Origin: a virus
IMG/VR virus record: IMGVR_UViG_3300027687_000072
Coordinates: 1-23,918 of that record
DNA: 23,918 bases
Strand: one strand, 5' to 3'
Shown: one piece after another, positions 7,701 to 15,548 of the stretch
How positions within the stretch are numbered: position 1 is the stretch's first letter
Layout of the letters: each line of letters opens with the position of its first letter
Program-made: the position numbers and the translations under genes
The notes under the pieces: generated by a model
The model's input: only the letters and a program-made list of their open reading frames with translations
What the model was told of the DNA's origin: nothing
The model's database searches: none

Positions 7701-9875
7701 CGGGTTTGATTCCGCTTCGTAAAAAGCTCTATTAAATTCTAGCGGAAGAGCTGAGCTGAGGTCTATATTAAATAGATCAAATTCACCCTGTATTATAGAA
7801 ACAGTGTCTGAGGTTCTTCCTGGGTAATATTGTTGATTAACAACCCCAAAGTTTGATACAGGGGGCGGCGAAGTCGCTGGTATAACTAGAGCTTTTGTTG
7901 TATTCTGTACTCTACCAAATAATTGCACGGAACTTCTAAACTGTTTCTGTTCAGGCCCAACATCGGCTAAATCCCTAGGTACCTTATTTATATTGTCACT
8001 AAACAACACCATGTGAGACGTAAGTCCTAGCTCTTTTGTAGAATCTTCTGGATATGAAGCTAATATTCCAGGCAAATAAACGTTGTAATAGTCTTGCTCT
8101 TGTTGTTTAACAACAATTTTCCAAGTCTCAAAGCCTAAAGGATTGTATGTCGGAAGAGTTGGATCCCCAACGTATAATCCGGGATATAATGTTGCTTGTA
8201 TAGGTGTCTCGTTTATTGTTTCATTAACTGAAACTAAAAGAGTATCCCCCGGCCATGAACCTATGTCTACAGCGTTATTGTTATAAGGAGAGTATATCGT
8301 AGACAGATTTTTAATTATTCCAACACTAGCGGTTGCTGCATTTGAAAGTAAAGTTGATGTTGTTCGCCCAAATCTATCAGATAAAACAAATCCTGCTTGA
8401 TAATTTCTATTTTGTTTTAAAGTATGGTTAGGATACTCAACAATACTGGTTCTCCATTCAACAGGTGTCACAGGGGTGGTTACATCAAAAGTTCTTTTTG
8501 GGCCGGTCCCTACATTGTAATTAAGCGTAGGAGGAGGAGTATGTCTTGTTTGGAAATTACTATAAATAACTCTATTGCTTATAATTTCTTGGGCTAAAGC
8601 TTTAACGGGGATCTTGTCGTATACCCTAGTAAGTTGATCTTCTGGCAGCGTTCTAAAAGGCTTTGTTCCAGAATAAGTATATTCAAATGTGTTTGTCTGA
8701 GGGAAAACAAGTGGGCTTTGTTGAGCTTTTATTTCATCAGCGGATATAGTATCAACCACTAGTACCGCAGCTCCGTCGGATTCTTTGAATAATATTTCTA
8801 TTTCTGTTATCTTAAAGTAGTCTGTGGTATTTAACAAGGTTGTCGCAGGGAACGCGGGATCGCCATTAGAAGGCATTTCAATAAGCAAAGTTAATTGATT
8901 GACTTTGTTTTCCATGAAGTCAACTATGGTGCTTCTAAACGCTGCTGACATATCATTATTCTCTACCTCTGTGACCGTAGACGGAAAAAGAAAGTAACCG
9001 TCTTGCTTAGGTATAAAACACTCTTGAGTAAATGGCGCGAATACAGAGTATTCTCCATCATCAAACCTAAACCTATAGCTAAATCTTACAAATTTTTCTT
9101 CTAAGTAATCGGGGTCTCCTCTATATACTGGATCGTAATAAGGATTTGGAACGGGGTTTATTCCAGGAGCAGGCAGCCCTTTGTTAATAGGATTTTCTGG
9201 CAGATTTTCGCTAACTACGTCTTTCATAGTTGTTTGATAATCATTTACACCTTCACCCGTGAATGGGGTAGGGAATTCTGCCGCCATTGAGGCTGTTATT
9301 TTTTCCCACAATATAGGTGCAATGTATGGCATATACTTAGCTACACTAATAGTGTCTTCTATAGTATAATAGGTAATGTCATTTTCAGCAGATTGCACAT
9401 TTATTTTTCTAGGCTGATTTCTATTGTCGGTCCAAAATAACAAGTTTTCTAGTAAGTTAACACCATATATTGGAGCTCCCTCCCAAAAATTTAAAAAAGC
9501 GCCTTTGACTAAAATTGTATTTTGAGTAGAAGATCCTTGCGATATAGCGGATCTAATTATAAAGTTCTGTTTGGTTTCAATGTACTTGCCGTTTCCATTT
9601 GCGGCTAAGGTATTGTCTGTTAAAAAGAAAAACACACAAGAGTTAACCTCAGATACTAAATAACCAATACATACCACATTGGTATTACCTGTTACTTCGC
9701 TGAAGTTAATTAACTTACTATTACCTAGAACGTTTTCTAGCGCACCAACATCCGAAGACTCTGATTTGCTGACCTGTATATTTAACGCGTCTCTATACTC
9801 ACCCTGTGGCAACAAGCGATCATCAAGATCCTTGTTCATTTTAGATTTTATAAAAACATTTTTAAACTCTGCCAT
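4701..9875 (-). CDS. Giant tail nozzle/muzzle-like protein with Ig/cadherin-like C-terminal region, 1724 aa
   Basis: The N-terminus has the conserved nozzle/stabilization start: KSKMNKDLDDRLLPQGEYRD, then SDVGALENVLGN (residues 10-52). LLFWTDNRNQPRKIN follows at about 145-159. Further conserved blocks include ISNRVIYSNFQTRHTPPP, NRNYQAGFVLSDRFGRT, WKIVVKQQEQDYYNVYLPG and, near residues 750-770, YETEPVESKLDIYWET. Residues about 770-1150 look like stacked beta-sandwich domains. A cadherin/Ig-like signature lies at about 1090-1145 (FQIDAVTGILSE, then GLYFLTIGLDSGDSS). The remaining roughly 570 residues are Pro/Asn/Gly-rich and beta-like. The protein would form the distal tail tube or muzzle, with the C-terminal part projecting for host contact. 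It starts 6 bases after the 407-residue adaptor gene. Confidence 0.75.
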   Translation of the reverse strand: MAEFKNVFIKSKMNKDLDDRLLPQGEYRDALNIQVSKSESSDVGALENVLGNSKLINFSEVTGNTNVVCIGYLVSEVNSCVFFFLTDNTLAANGNGKYIETKQNFIIRSAISQGSSTQNTILVKGAFLNFWEGAPIYGVNLLENLLFWTDNRNQPRKINVQSAENDITYYTIEDTISVAKYMPYIAPILWEKITASMAAEFPTPFTGEGVNDYQTTMKDVVSENLPENPINKGLPAPGINPVPNPYYDPVYRGDPDYLEEKFVRFSYRFRFDDGEYSVFAPFTQECFIPKQDGYFLFPSTVTEVENNDMSAAFRSTIVDFMENKVNQLTLLIEMPSNGDPAFPATTLLNTTDYFKITEIEILFKESDGAAVLVVDTISADEIKAQQSPLVFPQTNTFEYTYSGTKPFRTLPEDQLTRVYDKIPVKALAQEIISNRVIYSNFQTRHTPPPTLNYNVGTGPKRTFDVTTPVTPVEWRTSIVEYPNHTLKQNRNYQAGFVLSDRFGRTTSTLLSNAATASVGIIKNLSTIYSPYNNNAVDIGSWPGDTLLVSVNETINETPIQATLYPGLYVGDPTLPTYNPLGFETWKIVVKQQEQDYYNVYLPGILASYPEDSTKELGLTSHMVLFSDNINKVPRDLADVGPEQKQFRSSVQLFGRVQNTTKALVIPATSPPPVSNFGVVNQQYYPGRTSDTVSIIQGEFDLFNIDLSSALPLEFNRAFYEAESNPLIARINTSKKIGQVEPGSSPLYSIQNLAVYETEPVESKLDIYWETSTSGTIKDLNEQVIATGNQTIFDIEGFGWGLSEYWGVQTAASIPWDPAVLGSPEPGTLPIIPIADNGYLGRFRSVIGDEEETNSQFYFIDGLNVPIDNVEIVEFKIINNAAIDVTSDFDLLQIYGTASSPIAGPGTYTNYQGLTGPNQATPTPAYTHDSFIIVNKLHRVFLVSNDPAQNFTITITAKDVAGGAGAPPFTKTFTPDLNSTVLTDLATIHVGAKQLPATSDQDQWGQIAQPILNFLDPAPNPPSPGIFFEYGETTGNLVQFFGMNGANSNNNGGISAPFPNQETLQWSIIAQQQPFLAPPTEEDPVDNMPGGINIFQIDAVTGILSEIAPGTGIGLYFLTIGLDSGDSSVVANFNLKLTIGRPTATGSWNENIRGANAIQLEYDNSYIINLHQTLGNGLTHDNFPPDADWAYAQLPIDGRTNYTGVSQSIFNESYPEPGRLQDLLDPVPISSPSNPTSAGNGPADGVVIVPGLAGNFSNNGVLGGIGQSLLWKGRRMFNSIPESDGAEAGKQTLNLQQAAGNNFDGPLTQGTGYINIEMILKGITQEQIENTPLPTGVFLQPYQKSEVSWAVEYREIINDVVQPWKAATDIEGNVLSWNVLLNTTPPAADPLSNPQQSGLSLEGIFPTGGVAPFSDALHVDESPSGGNPAPSAQQYGCATLVGATDSIQIPANFIRYQAENSPSNSALQSPISKWVAVGNSPIYGNTIAPPCFGEYRIIIQNIGGQSLSCQSQLVEFTNFGGGQAGGPGPQPINPFRNINGPEAGVINIGDFYYDLRPVDSPRAFGYIVHVATFSGGADDAENMADALDANIGNVGVNTFTKILYAEEGIPRYVSQFYADPGLTIPVTIASSLTQWEGVDGWIAYSCVENGTADYNAPYGINNEVNGQDPDSETTDPGLTANMASENAANQAPQFDSYERRWACKMDVSTGIKYAKTSFGKEGPLV

Positions 9876-9881
9876 TTAATT

Positions 9882-11105
9882 TTAGTGTTTTATCCATTTA
9901 GATTTACCTCTCATAACTTGCACTATTTCACCAAGTTTTATATTAGATAATCTTATTTTTGCGTTTCTTAATTTAGAGCTAGCTTCTCTTTTTAATCTTT
10001 GTACTATGTACTCTGGTTGGTTTATTCTGCTAGCCAGGACAGCATGTGATAGGTACGCATATAAAGCGGCTTCCGCTAATTTAGGTACTCTACTATCCAT
10101 ATCGTAAGCTAAACCATCAGATACGTACTCTAGTATAATTAAACGACCCACTAAGTTGCTTGAAAAAGATATTTTACCTTCCCTGTCGTTCATATTGAAC
10201 CAGCCATTTGTTTGCGCATATTGAGGGTCTAAACCATACAGTCTACCATAGTTTCGATTAAGCATTTGCCCATTACCCCAATCGTAGCCAGACCAGCTAA
10301 CATTAGCGTTAAATTGTCCTTCTTCAAAAACCCCTTTATTTCTATGCCATCTTTCTTCGGTTATCGATGTCCCTTCTAGGTTTTCCCCAAAGTTGTCCTG
10401 AGTCGGGATACCCTCCGCATCTTGCAAAGGAGTATAATAAGGAGAATTGGTTAAATTGTTTGCGGGATATATTATTCTTTGTATGCCCTGTGCATCTATC
10501 CAGGACATGCGAACATAATTTACGTAATCCTGAGGTATTACTACACTTAAACTAGGTGGTATATTAAGCTCTTGGGATTTAACACTTTTAAGGGTGTCGT
10601 AGCTAAATTCCTGCAAAGCTCTTTTAGCATGAAATACTAAGTCTGTCCTTTTCACGCTAGGTATTAACTTGCCCGCACCTACATAAGCAACTATAAAATT
10701 GTTTACGATATTGTTTAGTGTTATATACTCGTAGCTTCCATAGTTGTTTTCTGTTGTTGTTCCAAAAGCATTTCTGTCGCCATAGCTGCCCCCATCTAAT
10801 CTTTTTAACTGGCACACTAAAACACTGTTTTGAGGAAGGAGCACGGGCGCTAAAGCTGTTCCAAGAGATATTGTGTTACCGGTTACAGTATATGAAGTTA
10901 TGTACTCTGTATAAGTTATACCATCAGCACTGCTATATAGTTTAAAGTTATTTAGAGCGTAGTCCGCTGCTGTTGGATCAAAAGATCCGAACACTATATC
11001 TGTATCAAATGTAAATGTAAAACTGGTTTGACCTACTGCGTTTTCAACCGCGAAGCCCTGGGCTCCCGCGTAGTATTGTTGATTAGTTTCGTTTATAACT
11101 CCCAT
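9882..11105 (-). CDS. Neck/tail adaptor (ring or tubular-type) protein with N-terminal beta insertion, 407 aa
   Basis: Residues about 15-115 form a beta-rich domain (SFTFTFDTDIVFGSF onward, ending PQNSVLVCQLKR). A helical adaptor-like core follows, beginning near 128 with TLNNIVNNFIVAYVGAGKLI and continuing with VKRTDLVFHAKRALQEFSYD. The C-terminus (about 330-407) is helical and basic, including LAEAALYAYLSHAVL. Helical-bundle proteins of this kind in this position are the head-tail adaptor/ring proteins of podoviruses (T7 gp11 or P22 gp4-like in role) and of crAss-like phages. It lies 3 bases after another ring-type gene and directly before the giant nozzle gene. The role is fairly clear from context; the exact ring number is not. 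Confidence 0.7.
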   Translation of the reverse strand: MGVINETNQQYYAGAQGFAVENAVGQTSFTFTFDTDIVFGSFDPTAADYALNNFKLYSSADGITYTEYITSYTVTGNTISLGTALAPVLLPQNSVLVCQLKRLDGGSYGDRNAFGTTTENNYGSYEYITLNNIVNNFIVAYVGAGKLIPSVKRTDLVFHAKRALQEFSYDTLKSVKSQELNIPPSLSVVIPQDYVNYVRMSWIDAQGIQRIIYPANNLTNSPYYTPLQDAEGIPTQDNFGENLEGTSITEERWHRNKGVFEEGQFNANVSWSGYDWGNGQMLNRNYGRLYGLDPQYAQTNGWFNMNDREGKISFSSNLVGRLIILEYVSDGLAYDMDSRVPKLAEAALYAYLSHAVLASRINQPEYIVQRLKREASSKLRNAKIRLSNIKLGEIVQVMRGKSKWIKH

Positions 11106-11108
11106 CTA

Positions 11109-11924
11109 TTAGCTTTTTTTATTTATTTCTTGCCCTTGAGCTTGCTGTAAGGCTACTTGAACTATAGAAGGATCTTGTATTATTATTCCAGCATATGCTA
11201 GTATTCTTAATATAACATTAACCTGCTCTGATTCATGTAATTCAAAATCTCTAGAGCCTGTGCCAAAACTAGAATTAAAGTAATTGTTATTAAATATGTA
11301 CTGACCTCTGCCTGCTGTTGTAAAGCCCCATATAGGTGAAATAGGTTTTCTTATATAATCAACTTCTATATTACTTACTATGCTGGTCGGGTTTACATAC
11401 ATTACATTTTGTAAATGCCTGTTTATAGCCGAGCCCGGTGCGTTTACATCGCCTCTATTTTCGTATAAATACGTAGGAAAACTTTTTGTTGCTTTTGTTA
11501 ACGGGGATCTTTCTATGTTATAGAAATCCGTTTTTGGTAATCTTTGCAGTTCTATTTGATTACCTCTATCGTCTTTGTATATTACAGTACCTAATCTGTA
11601 AAAGTCTACAGTAGCTCCGTATTCGTCTACGGTTGGTAAAGTGAAATATGCTAGACCTGGATTACTTGTGTTGTTGTACACAGCGGATCCAAATGTTTTA
11701 AATATAGCTAACTTTTCGTCAAGATTCATTATCCTGTCAGCGTAGTCAACATCCGCTTGTGGTACCCTTAATTGTTGATTTAGATCTTCAAAGTATTTTT
11801 CAAATATATCTAATTGAACTTGGGTTCCTACTCTATTAAATTCAGCAGGGGTCAAATAACCTCTTTGTTCCTTATTTATTATAGATAATACCGTTTGGTA
11901 TACAGTGTTTACATTTATAGCCAT
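11109..11924 (-). CDS. Head-tail connector/ring-type protein, 271 aa
   Basis: The N-terminus reads INVNTVYQTVLSIINKEQRG followed by YLTPAEFNRVGTQVQLDIFE. I recognise this helical start from neck/ring proteins in crAss-like and related phages of Bacteroidota. The middle is beta-rich and the C-terminus helical, with ESEQVNVILRILAYAGIIIQ and a Gln-rich end. Its place between capsid genes and the nozzle gene fits a ring that joins portal and tail. It is preceded by a 106-base gap holding a repeated promoter-like element and a hairpin, so it may begin its own tail-gene transcript. The leader is A-rich (TTAAAAAAAGT before ATG) with no Shine-Dalgarno sequence. Family-level similarity is from memory. 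Confidence 0.68.
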   Translation of the reverse strand: MAINVNTVYQTVLSIINKEQRGYLTPAEFNRVGTQVQLDIFEKYFEDLNQQLRVPQADVDYADRIMNLDEKLAIFKTFGSAVYNNTSNPGLAYFTLPTVDEYGATVDFYRLGTVIYKDDRGNQIELQRLPKTDFYNIERSPLTKATKSFPTYLYENRGDVNAPGSAINRHLQNVMYVNPTSIVSNIEVDYIRKPISPIWGFTTAGRGQYIFNNNYFNSSFGTGSRDFELHESEQVNVILRILAYAGIIIQDPSIVQVALQQAQGQEINKKS

Positions 11925-11948
11925 ACTTTTTTTAATTATAATACACTA

Positions 11949-11970
11949 GGGCACCATCAATATGATACCC
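11949..11970 (-). other. RNA hairpin in the leader of the ring-protein gene
   Basis: On the minus strand GGGTATCA (11970-11963) pairs with TGGTGCCC (11956-11949) around a 6-base loop. Two of the eight pairs are G-U, so the stem forms in minus-strand RNA but would carry mismatches in the opposite transcript. It is not followed by a uridine run, so a leader structure or mRNA-end structure fits better than a terminator. It lies 24 bases upstream of the ATG at 11924. Confidence 0.4.
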
Positions 11971-12001
11971 CAATATATTAGCATTACTTGCTTATACTCT
12001 A

Positions 12002-12030
12002 ATATAATCACATAGTTTTTTTAAAAACTA
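12002..12030 (-). promoter_or_regulatory. Repeated 29-bp intergenic element, copy B
   Basis: Read on the minus strand the element starts TAGTTTTT and ends TGTGATTATAT, with an A-tract between. It matches the element at 22989-23017 at 25 of 29 positions without gaps. It begins immediately after the TAG stop of the 279-residue gene and lies 77 bases upstream of the 271-residue ring gene. The outer parts TAGTTTTT and AAAAACTA form a perfect inverted repeat. An A/T-rich upstream element with a TATAT core suggests a phage promoter, but a short structured mRNA end is also possible. Confidence 0.45.
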
Positions 12031-12870
12031 CTAATTAAACTTTTTTTCTATGGATCTAAATACTTCTCCGCCTTCGTCGGTTTTAAAGTAAGCTGCCATT
12101 GCAGAGTACGGGTTTTCGTCAAATGGCACACTCATAAGCTTTCTGCCATTAGATGCCCAAGAAAATGTTCTTTGATCCTGCGACAAATTTATTATACCTG
12201 ACTCTGTTGCCTTAATTGCCAAATTGCGTAGCCCTACATTTTCATCTTGAGCTAATTCTAAAAATAATTCCGGGTTTGCATTTGCAAATAACCTTAGATC
12301 TCTTTTGATCTCCTTAGATGATAATTGATTTACCGAGGTACCCATTTCTACACGAAGGATTGCTTCGGCCTCATCAATATTCATTTCTCTTGCAATAACC
12401 GCTGCGTCTGTTTGTAAATCAAGCATTTCTAAATCATCGTATGCTTCCACCTCTGGGTCAAACTCGTCATATATTCTACCTTTTAAAGGGTGGTATAAAG
12501 ACAGCAGTTTTTGTAAATTTTGTTGTGTTTTAGAGACTTTTAAATCTCCGTCCCTAAACATAATATGCCCCATTGTAGCTTCTCCGTTCTGTTCTTCTTT
12601 AAAAGGGGAATCGTGGTTTGTTGCATATCTAAGTTCTTTTTGCTTACCTGTTTTGGGATCAAAATAAAGTAAAGCATGCTTTCGCGTATGCTTACCTGGT
12701 ATTGTTAAAGTTAAAGGAGTATGCCTACCTGTTAAGTAATATATCCTATCTTTAATTTCCCATTCTGGTTTAGCTGGTTCTTCTTTTTTGGCCGGCATCG
12801 GAGCTGTGTGTTCCTGCATAACCTCTTCTACTTTTTCGACTTTTTTAGTCACTGTTTTTTTATTTGCCAT
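12031..12870 (-). CDS. Conserved structural protein of unknown role downstream of major capsid gene, 279 aa
   Basis: The first 35 residues are a low-complexity Lys/Glu/Pro tail (KKTVTKKVEKVEEV). A beta-like block follows with YYLTGRHTPLTLTIPGKHTR and KHALLYFDPKTGKQKELRYA, then an acidic helical second half (about 125-279) including LQTDAAVIAREMNIDEAEAI. No catalytic motif is visible. It sits between the major capsid gene (81-base gap with a hairpin) and the neck genes, where crAss-like and related phages encode head-completion or auxiliary capsid proteins, so a minor head or neck component is the best guess. The leader is purely A/T (TTATATTATATT before ATG) and the stop is TAG. Confidence 0.6.
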   Translation of the reverse strand: MANKKTVTKKVEKVEEVMQEHTAPMPAKKEEPAKPEWEIKDRIYYLTGRHTPLTLTIPGKHTRKHALLYFDPKTGKQKELRYATNHDSPFKEEQNGEATMGHIMFRDGDLKVSKTQQNLQKLLSLYHPLKGRIYDEFDPEVEAYDDLEMLDLQTDAAVIAREMNIDEAEAILRVEMGTSVNQLSSKEIKRDLRLFANANPELFLELAQDENVGLRNLAIKATESGIINLSQDQRTFSWASNGRKLMSVPFDENPYSAMAAYFKTDEGGEVFRSIEKKFN

Positions 12871-12904
12871 AATATAATATAATTTAATAGTTTAAAAGTA
12901 ATAA

Positions 12905-12931
12905 TTACCCCCGTTGATATAACGAGGGTAA
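12905..12931 (-). terminator. Terminator-like hairpin after the major capsid gene
   Basis: On the minus strand TTACCCTCGTT (12931-12921) pairs with AACGGGGGTAA (12915-12905) across a 5-base loop, giving an 11-bp stem. One pair is U-G in minus-strand RNA and would be a C-A mismatch in plus-strand RNA, so the structure favours the direction in which the genes are read. It is followed by a moderately U-rich stretch (UUAUUACUUUUAAAC). It starts 20 bases after the capsid stop codon. It may terminate or attenuate transcription, or protect the 3' end of the capsid mRNA. Confidence 0.6.
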
Positions 12932-12951
12932 GAATTACATAATTTGAATCA

Positions 12952-14421
12952 TTAGATTCCTCTAAATAGTACAAAGTTGTTAGCAGCTTGCGTTACTAAA
13001 CATCTTTCAGATAGGAAGTTTACTTCCATTGCATCAAGAGTTGAGTTACTTGCTCCACCAACAGACCCTGTTAACCAAGATTTCATTCTACGGTCATCAG
13101 TCTGAGAAGCTCTGTATCGTACGTGCAAAAATGGACGTCTGATATTTGTTCCTAATACTTGATCGTAAACAGTTGAAGTTCCAGCTGGTACCAATACACC
13201 TTCGATTGAATTAACTCCATTGATAGCTCCACGAGTAGATGCATCATTTAAGTACTTCCAATCAGTTTTATAGAAATCATAAGATCCTCTACGGAATCCA
13301 GTAAATCCTAAGTTAAGTGCCATTTCTGCAGAATTTTCAAATAAACCATAAGCAGTTCCTCCTTGTGATCCGGAAGATAGTGCAGCTAGCATATCATCAA
13401 AGTCTAAAGAAGTTTGACGCTGTAAAAATAGCATGTTCTCTTCAATAGCTCCTTGAGTATCAAGATTTTTAAGAATTGCGTCAAAATCAGTTATACCTGC
13501 TGATGCAGTAAACCCAGTTTGTACATTTCCTCTAGCTTGGATAGCGGCAAATAAACCTTGTGTTCCAGGCTGAAGCAAATTTTGATTAGCTAATGCTCCT
13601 AAATTCAGGTTTAATTCCCCTTCTACCATTGCCATTTCTAAATAATCTTCAAAACGTAAACGTGTTTCAGATGCTGCTTTTAAATACCATAAGTATCCGT
13701 CAGTCCCATCTTCAGTTGCTACATTCACCCATCCGATCTGCGCAGTATCTGATCCAGATACAACATACTGATCTCTAATAATAATTGGTGAATTTGAAAA
13801 CTGCGTTAATACAGGTTCAACACTTACTCTTGGGTTAGAATTTCCGGCGCCACCAGCAACCATTGAAGTTCCTTTAGAATAATCAGATCCGTAAACAAAT
13901 ATCTTAAGGGCAAGAGGTGCTCCGAAAGTTGCTCCTAATGTTAATCCGCTATAAAGCTGAACTGTTAAAGCCCCTGTTCCTGCGGCAGCCCCTGAAGCTG
14001 TAACAATACCTTTTGCTTCTACCCCAGTTGCTGGGTCAAGAATAACAATAGTATCATTAATAGATATTACGTTAATTATTCCTGCGGCAATAGGTATTGC
14101 TAATCCTGTTCCGGCAGCACCACCAGTAACGGTAACGTTGTCGTAAGAAATATGTAAACGGTTTTGTTCAGACCAAATAACTTGATCAGATGTCATTGGC
14201 ATTTCAGCGCCAACCATTTGTAAGAATCCAGATAACGTTCTGTTTCCATAACGCTCTACTTCTGCTTCGTAGATTTCTGGTAAATACTGCTGTGCAAAAT
14301 CAGCAAAGTTTCCTGGAATTCCAGCTGCTCCGCCATTATTATTCCATTGCAGGTAATTTGTCGCAAGTAGCGACTGTTGTTGTGAAGGGACAATTGCCCC
14401 AAATTGTGGTAATAAACTCAT
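12952..14421 (-). CDS. Major capsid protein, crAss-like (HK97-type fold expected), 489 aa
   Basis: The N-terminus (SLLPQFGAIVPSQQQSLLAT), the block ending in PEIYEAEVERYGNRTLSGFL near residues 49-66, and the C-terminus (DAMEVNFLSERCLVTQAANN, then FVLFRGI) match the pattern I associate with crAss-like major capsid proteins. The length of 489 residues fits that family (about 490-500). Several hundred copies would form the icosahedral head. A beta-rich insertion spans about residues 95-180, probably the surface-exposed part. It follows the probable scaffold gene by 5 bases and is itself followed by a hairpin, an arrangement that suits separately tuned high expression. The leader TTAATAAAA before ATG lacks a Shine-Dalgarno sequence. 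No protease-cleaved N-terminal extension is evident. Confidence 0.9.
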   Translation of the reverse strand: MSLLPQFGAIVPSQQQSLLATNYLQWNNNGGAAGIPGNFADFAQQYLPEIYEAEVERYGNRTLSGFLQMVGAEMPMTSDQVIWSEQNRLHISYDNVTVTGGAAGTGLAIPIAAGIINVISINDTIVILDPATGVEAKGIVTASGAAAGTGALTVQLYSGLTLGATFGAPLALKIFVYGSDYSKGTSMVAGGAGNSNPRVSVEPVLTQFSNSPIIIRDQYVVSGSDTAQIGWVNVATEDGTDGYLWYLKAASETRLRFEDYLEMAMVEGELNLNLGALANQNLLQPGTQGLFAAIQARGNVQTGFTASAGITDFDAILKNLDTQGAIEENMLFLQRQTSLDFDDMLAALSSGSQGGTAYGLFENSAEMALNLGFTGFRRGSYDFYKTDWKYLNDASTRGAINGVNSIEGVLVPAGTSTVYDQVLGTNIRRPFLHVRYRASQTDDRRMKSWLTGSVGGASNSTLDAMEVNFLSERCLVTQAANNFVLFRGI

Positions 14422-14426
14422 TTTTA

Positions 14427-15548
14427 TTAATTTTTAAACTTTTTAATTTTTAGTTTTGTTGAGTCCGCTCCAGAAACTGATTTTACTTTGTATGCCCCAA
14501 ACCTTGCCCCGTCTATCGGCGCGGCTTTTCTTGCTCCACTTGAAGTGTTATTAGATTTGTTTACAACATCTCTAATTGCATCCGCTTTGCCTTGTTCGTA
14601 AAAGTGATTTGCCATTTTATCGGCATTTGCACCTGCATACAATGCTTTATGATACCCTGCGGTATCTTCAATCGCGCCATCTTTGCCAAGGAACTTCCCT
14701 ATAAAATTACTGATGTCTGATTGTGTTTCTGCTACCTGTGATGGGTTTTGTACGCCATATCTAAATTTTTTTTCACCTAATGTAAAATCGAAACCTTCGA
14801 AATTTTCATTAAGTAATTGATTAGTGCTGGCTTTAAACTTTTCGTGGTTAGCAACGTTTCTTTCCTGGTCCTCTTTATATCGATTAAAAAAATCCGATGC
14901 TTTAGTTTGATCCTCCGTAAGCGTAGGCGACTTCAACTTGATGTCATCGTAATACTTATCCTTGGTTTCGTTTAAAAACGTACGGGCTTTTGCAACCTCT
15001 TCTTTATATGCAAGTTTTTTTCTACGGATGTCTCGCTCCTCATCTAAATCCTCGTCAAACGCAAAGTTGTCCTCGATCATAAAATCGATTTCTTCTAAGC
15101 TTAAGTGGGACTTAGCGTTTTTGTAATATTCTTTTACTAATACGTCTCGATCTACATCGTCATAATTAGTATTTAATCTTAAGTAATCTTGCATTGTGCC
15201 TCCTGTTTCCTTCATAAAATCTACCAACTTGGTAATGTTTTCAGGCAACTCAGGCTGTACTACAACTGGTTTTACTTCTTTTTCTTGTTTACTTTCTTCG
15301 GTAACTTCTTTGATGACTTGCTCGGATACTTCTCCGACCATTGCCGGGCTATCTCCGGCTGATTCATCCACATCCACTTTTTCTGTGCTTGGCTCTTGAA
15401 CGGCATCTACTCCTTTTTTAGGTATTACTACTCTAGTTACATTACTTGGGACATCCACTAGTGGCTCTTTATTTCGAGCAGCTATTTGTTCTTCAGTAAG
15501 TCTTGGCTTGGTTTGAATCTTAAAAGACCCTTCTGTTTTTTCACTCAT
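14427..15548 (-). CDS. Probable capsid scaffolding/head-assembly protein, 373 aa
   Basis: The protein is highly charged with an unstructured, acidic and Val/Glu/Pro-rich N-terminal region (about 1-100) and a helical middle. The middle includes ITKLVDFMKETGGTMQDYLR, LSLEEIDFMIEDNFAFDEDL and KEEVAKARTFLNETKDKYYD. The C-terminus turns basic (KLKIKKFKN), as in many scaffolds whose basic C-terminal end contacts the coat protein. It lies between portal (32-base gap) and major capsid (5-base gap), the standard position for a scaffold in tailed phages. No protease motif was seen. The function is inferred from position, charge pattern and helicity; a virion head protein is the main alternative. Confidence 0.72.
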   Translation of the reverse strand: MSEKTEGSFKIQTKPRLTEEQIAARNKEPLVDVPSNVTRVVIPKKGVDAVQEPSTEKVDVDESAGDSPAMVGEVSEQVIKEVTEESKQEKEVKPVVVQPELPENITKLVDFMKETGGTMQDYLRLNTNYDDVDRDVLVKEYYKNAKSHLSLEEIDFMIEDNFAFDEDLDEERDIRRKKLAYKEEVAKARTFLNETKDKYYDDIKLKSPTLTEDQTKASDFFNRYKEDQERNVANHEKFKASTNQLLNENFEGFDFTLGEKKFRYGVQNPSQVAETQSDISNFIGKFLGKDGAIEDTAGYHKALYAGANADKMANHFYEQGKADAIRDVVNKSNNTSSGARKAAPIDGARFGAYKVKSVSGADSTKLKIKKFKN

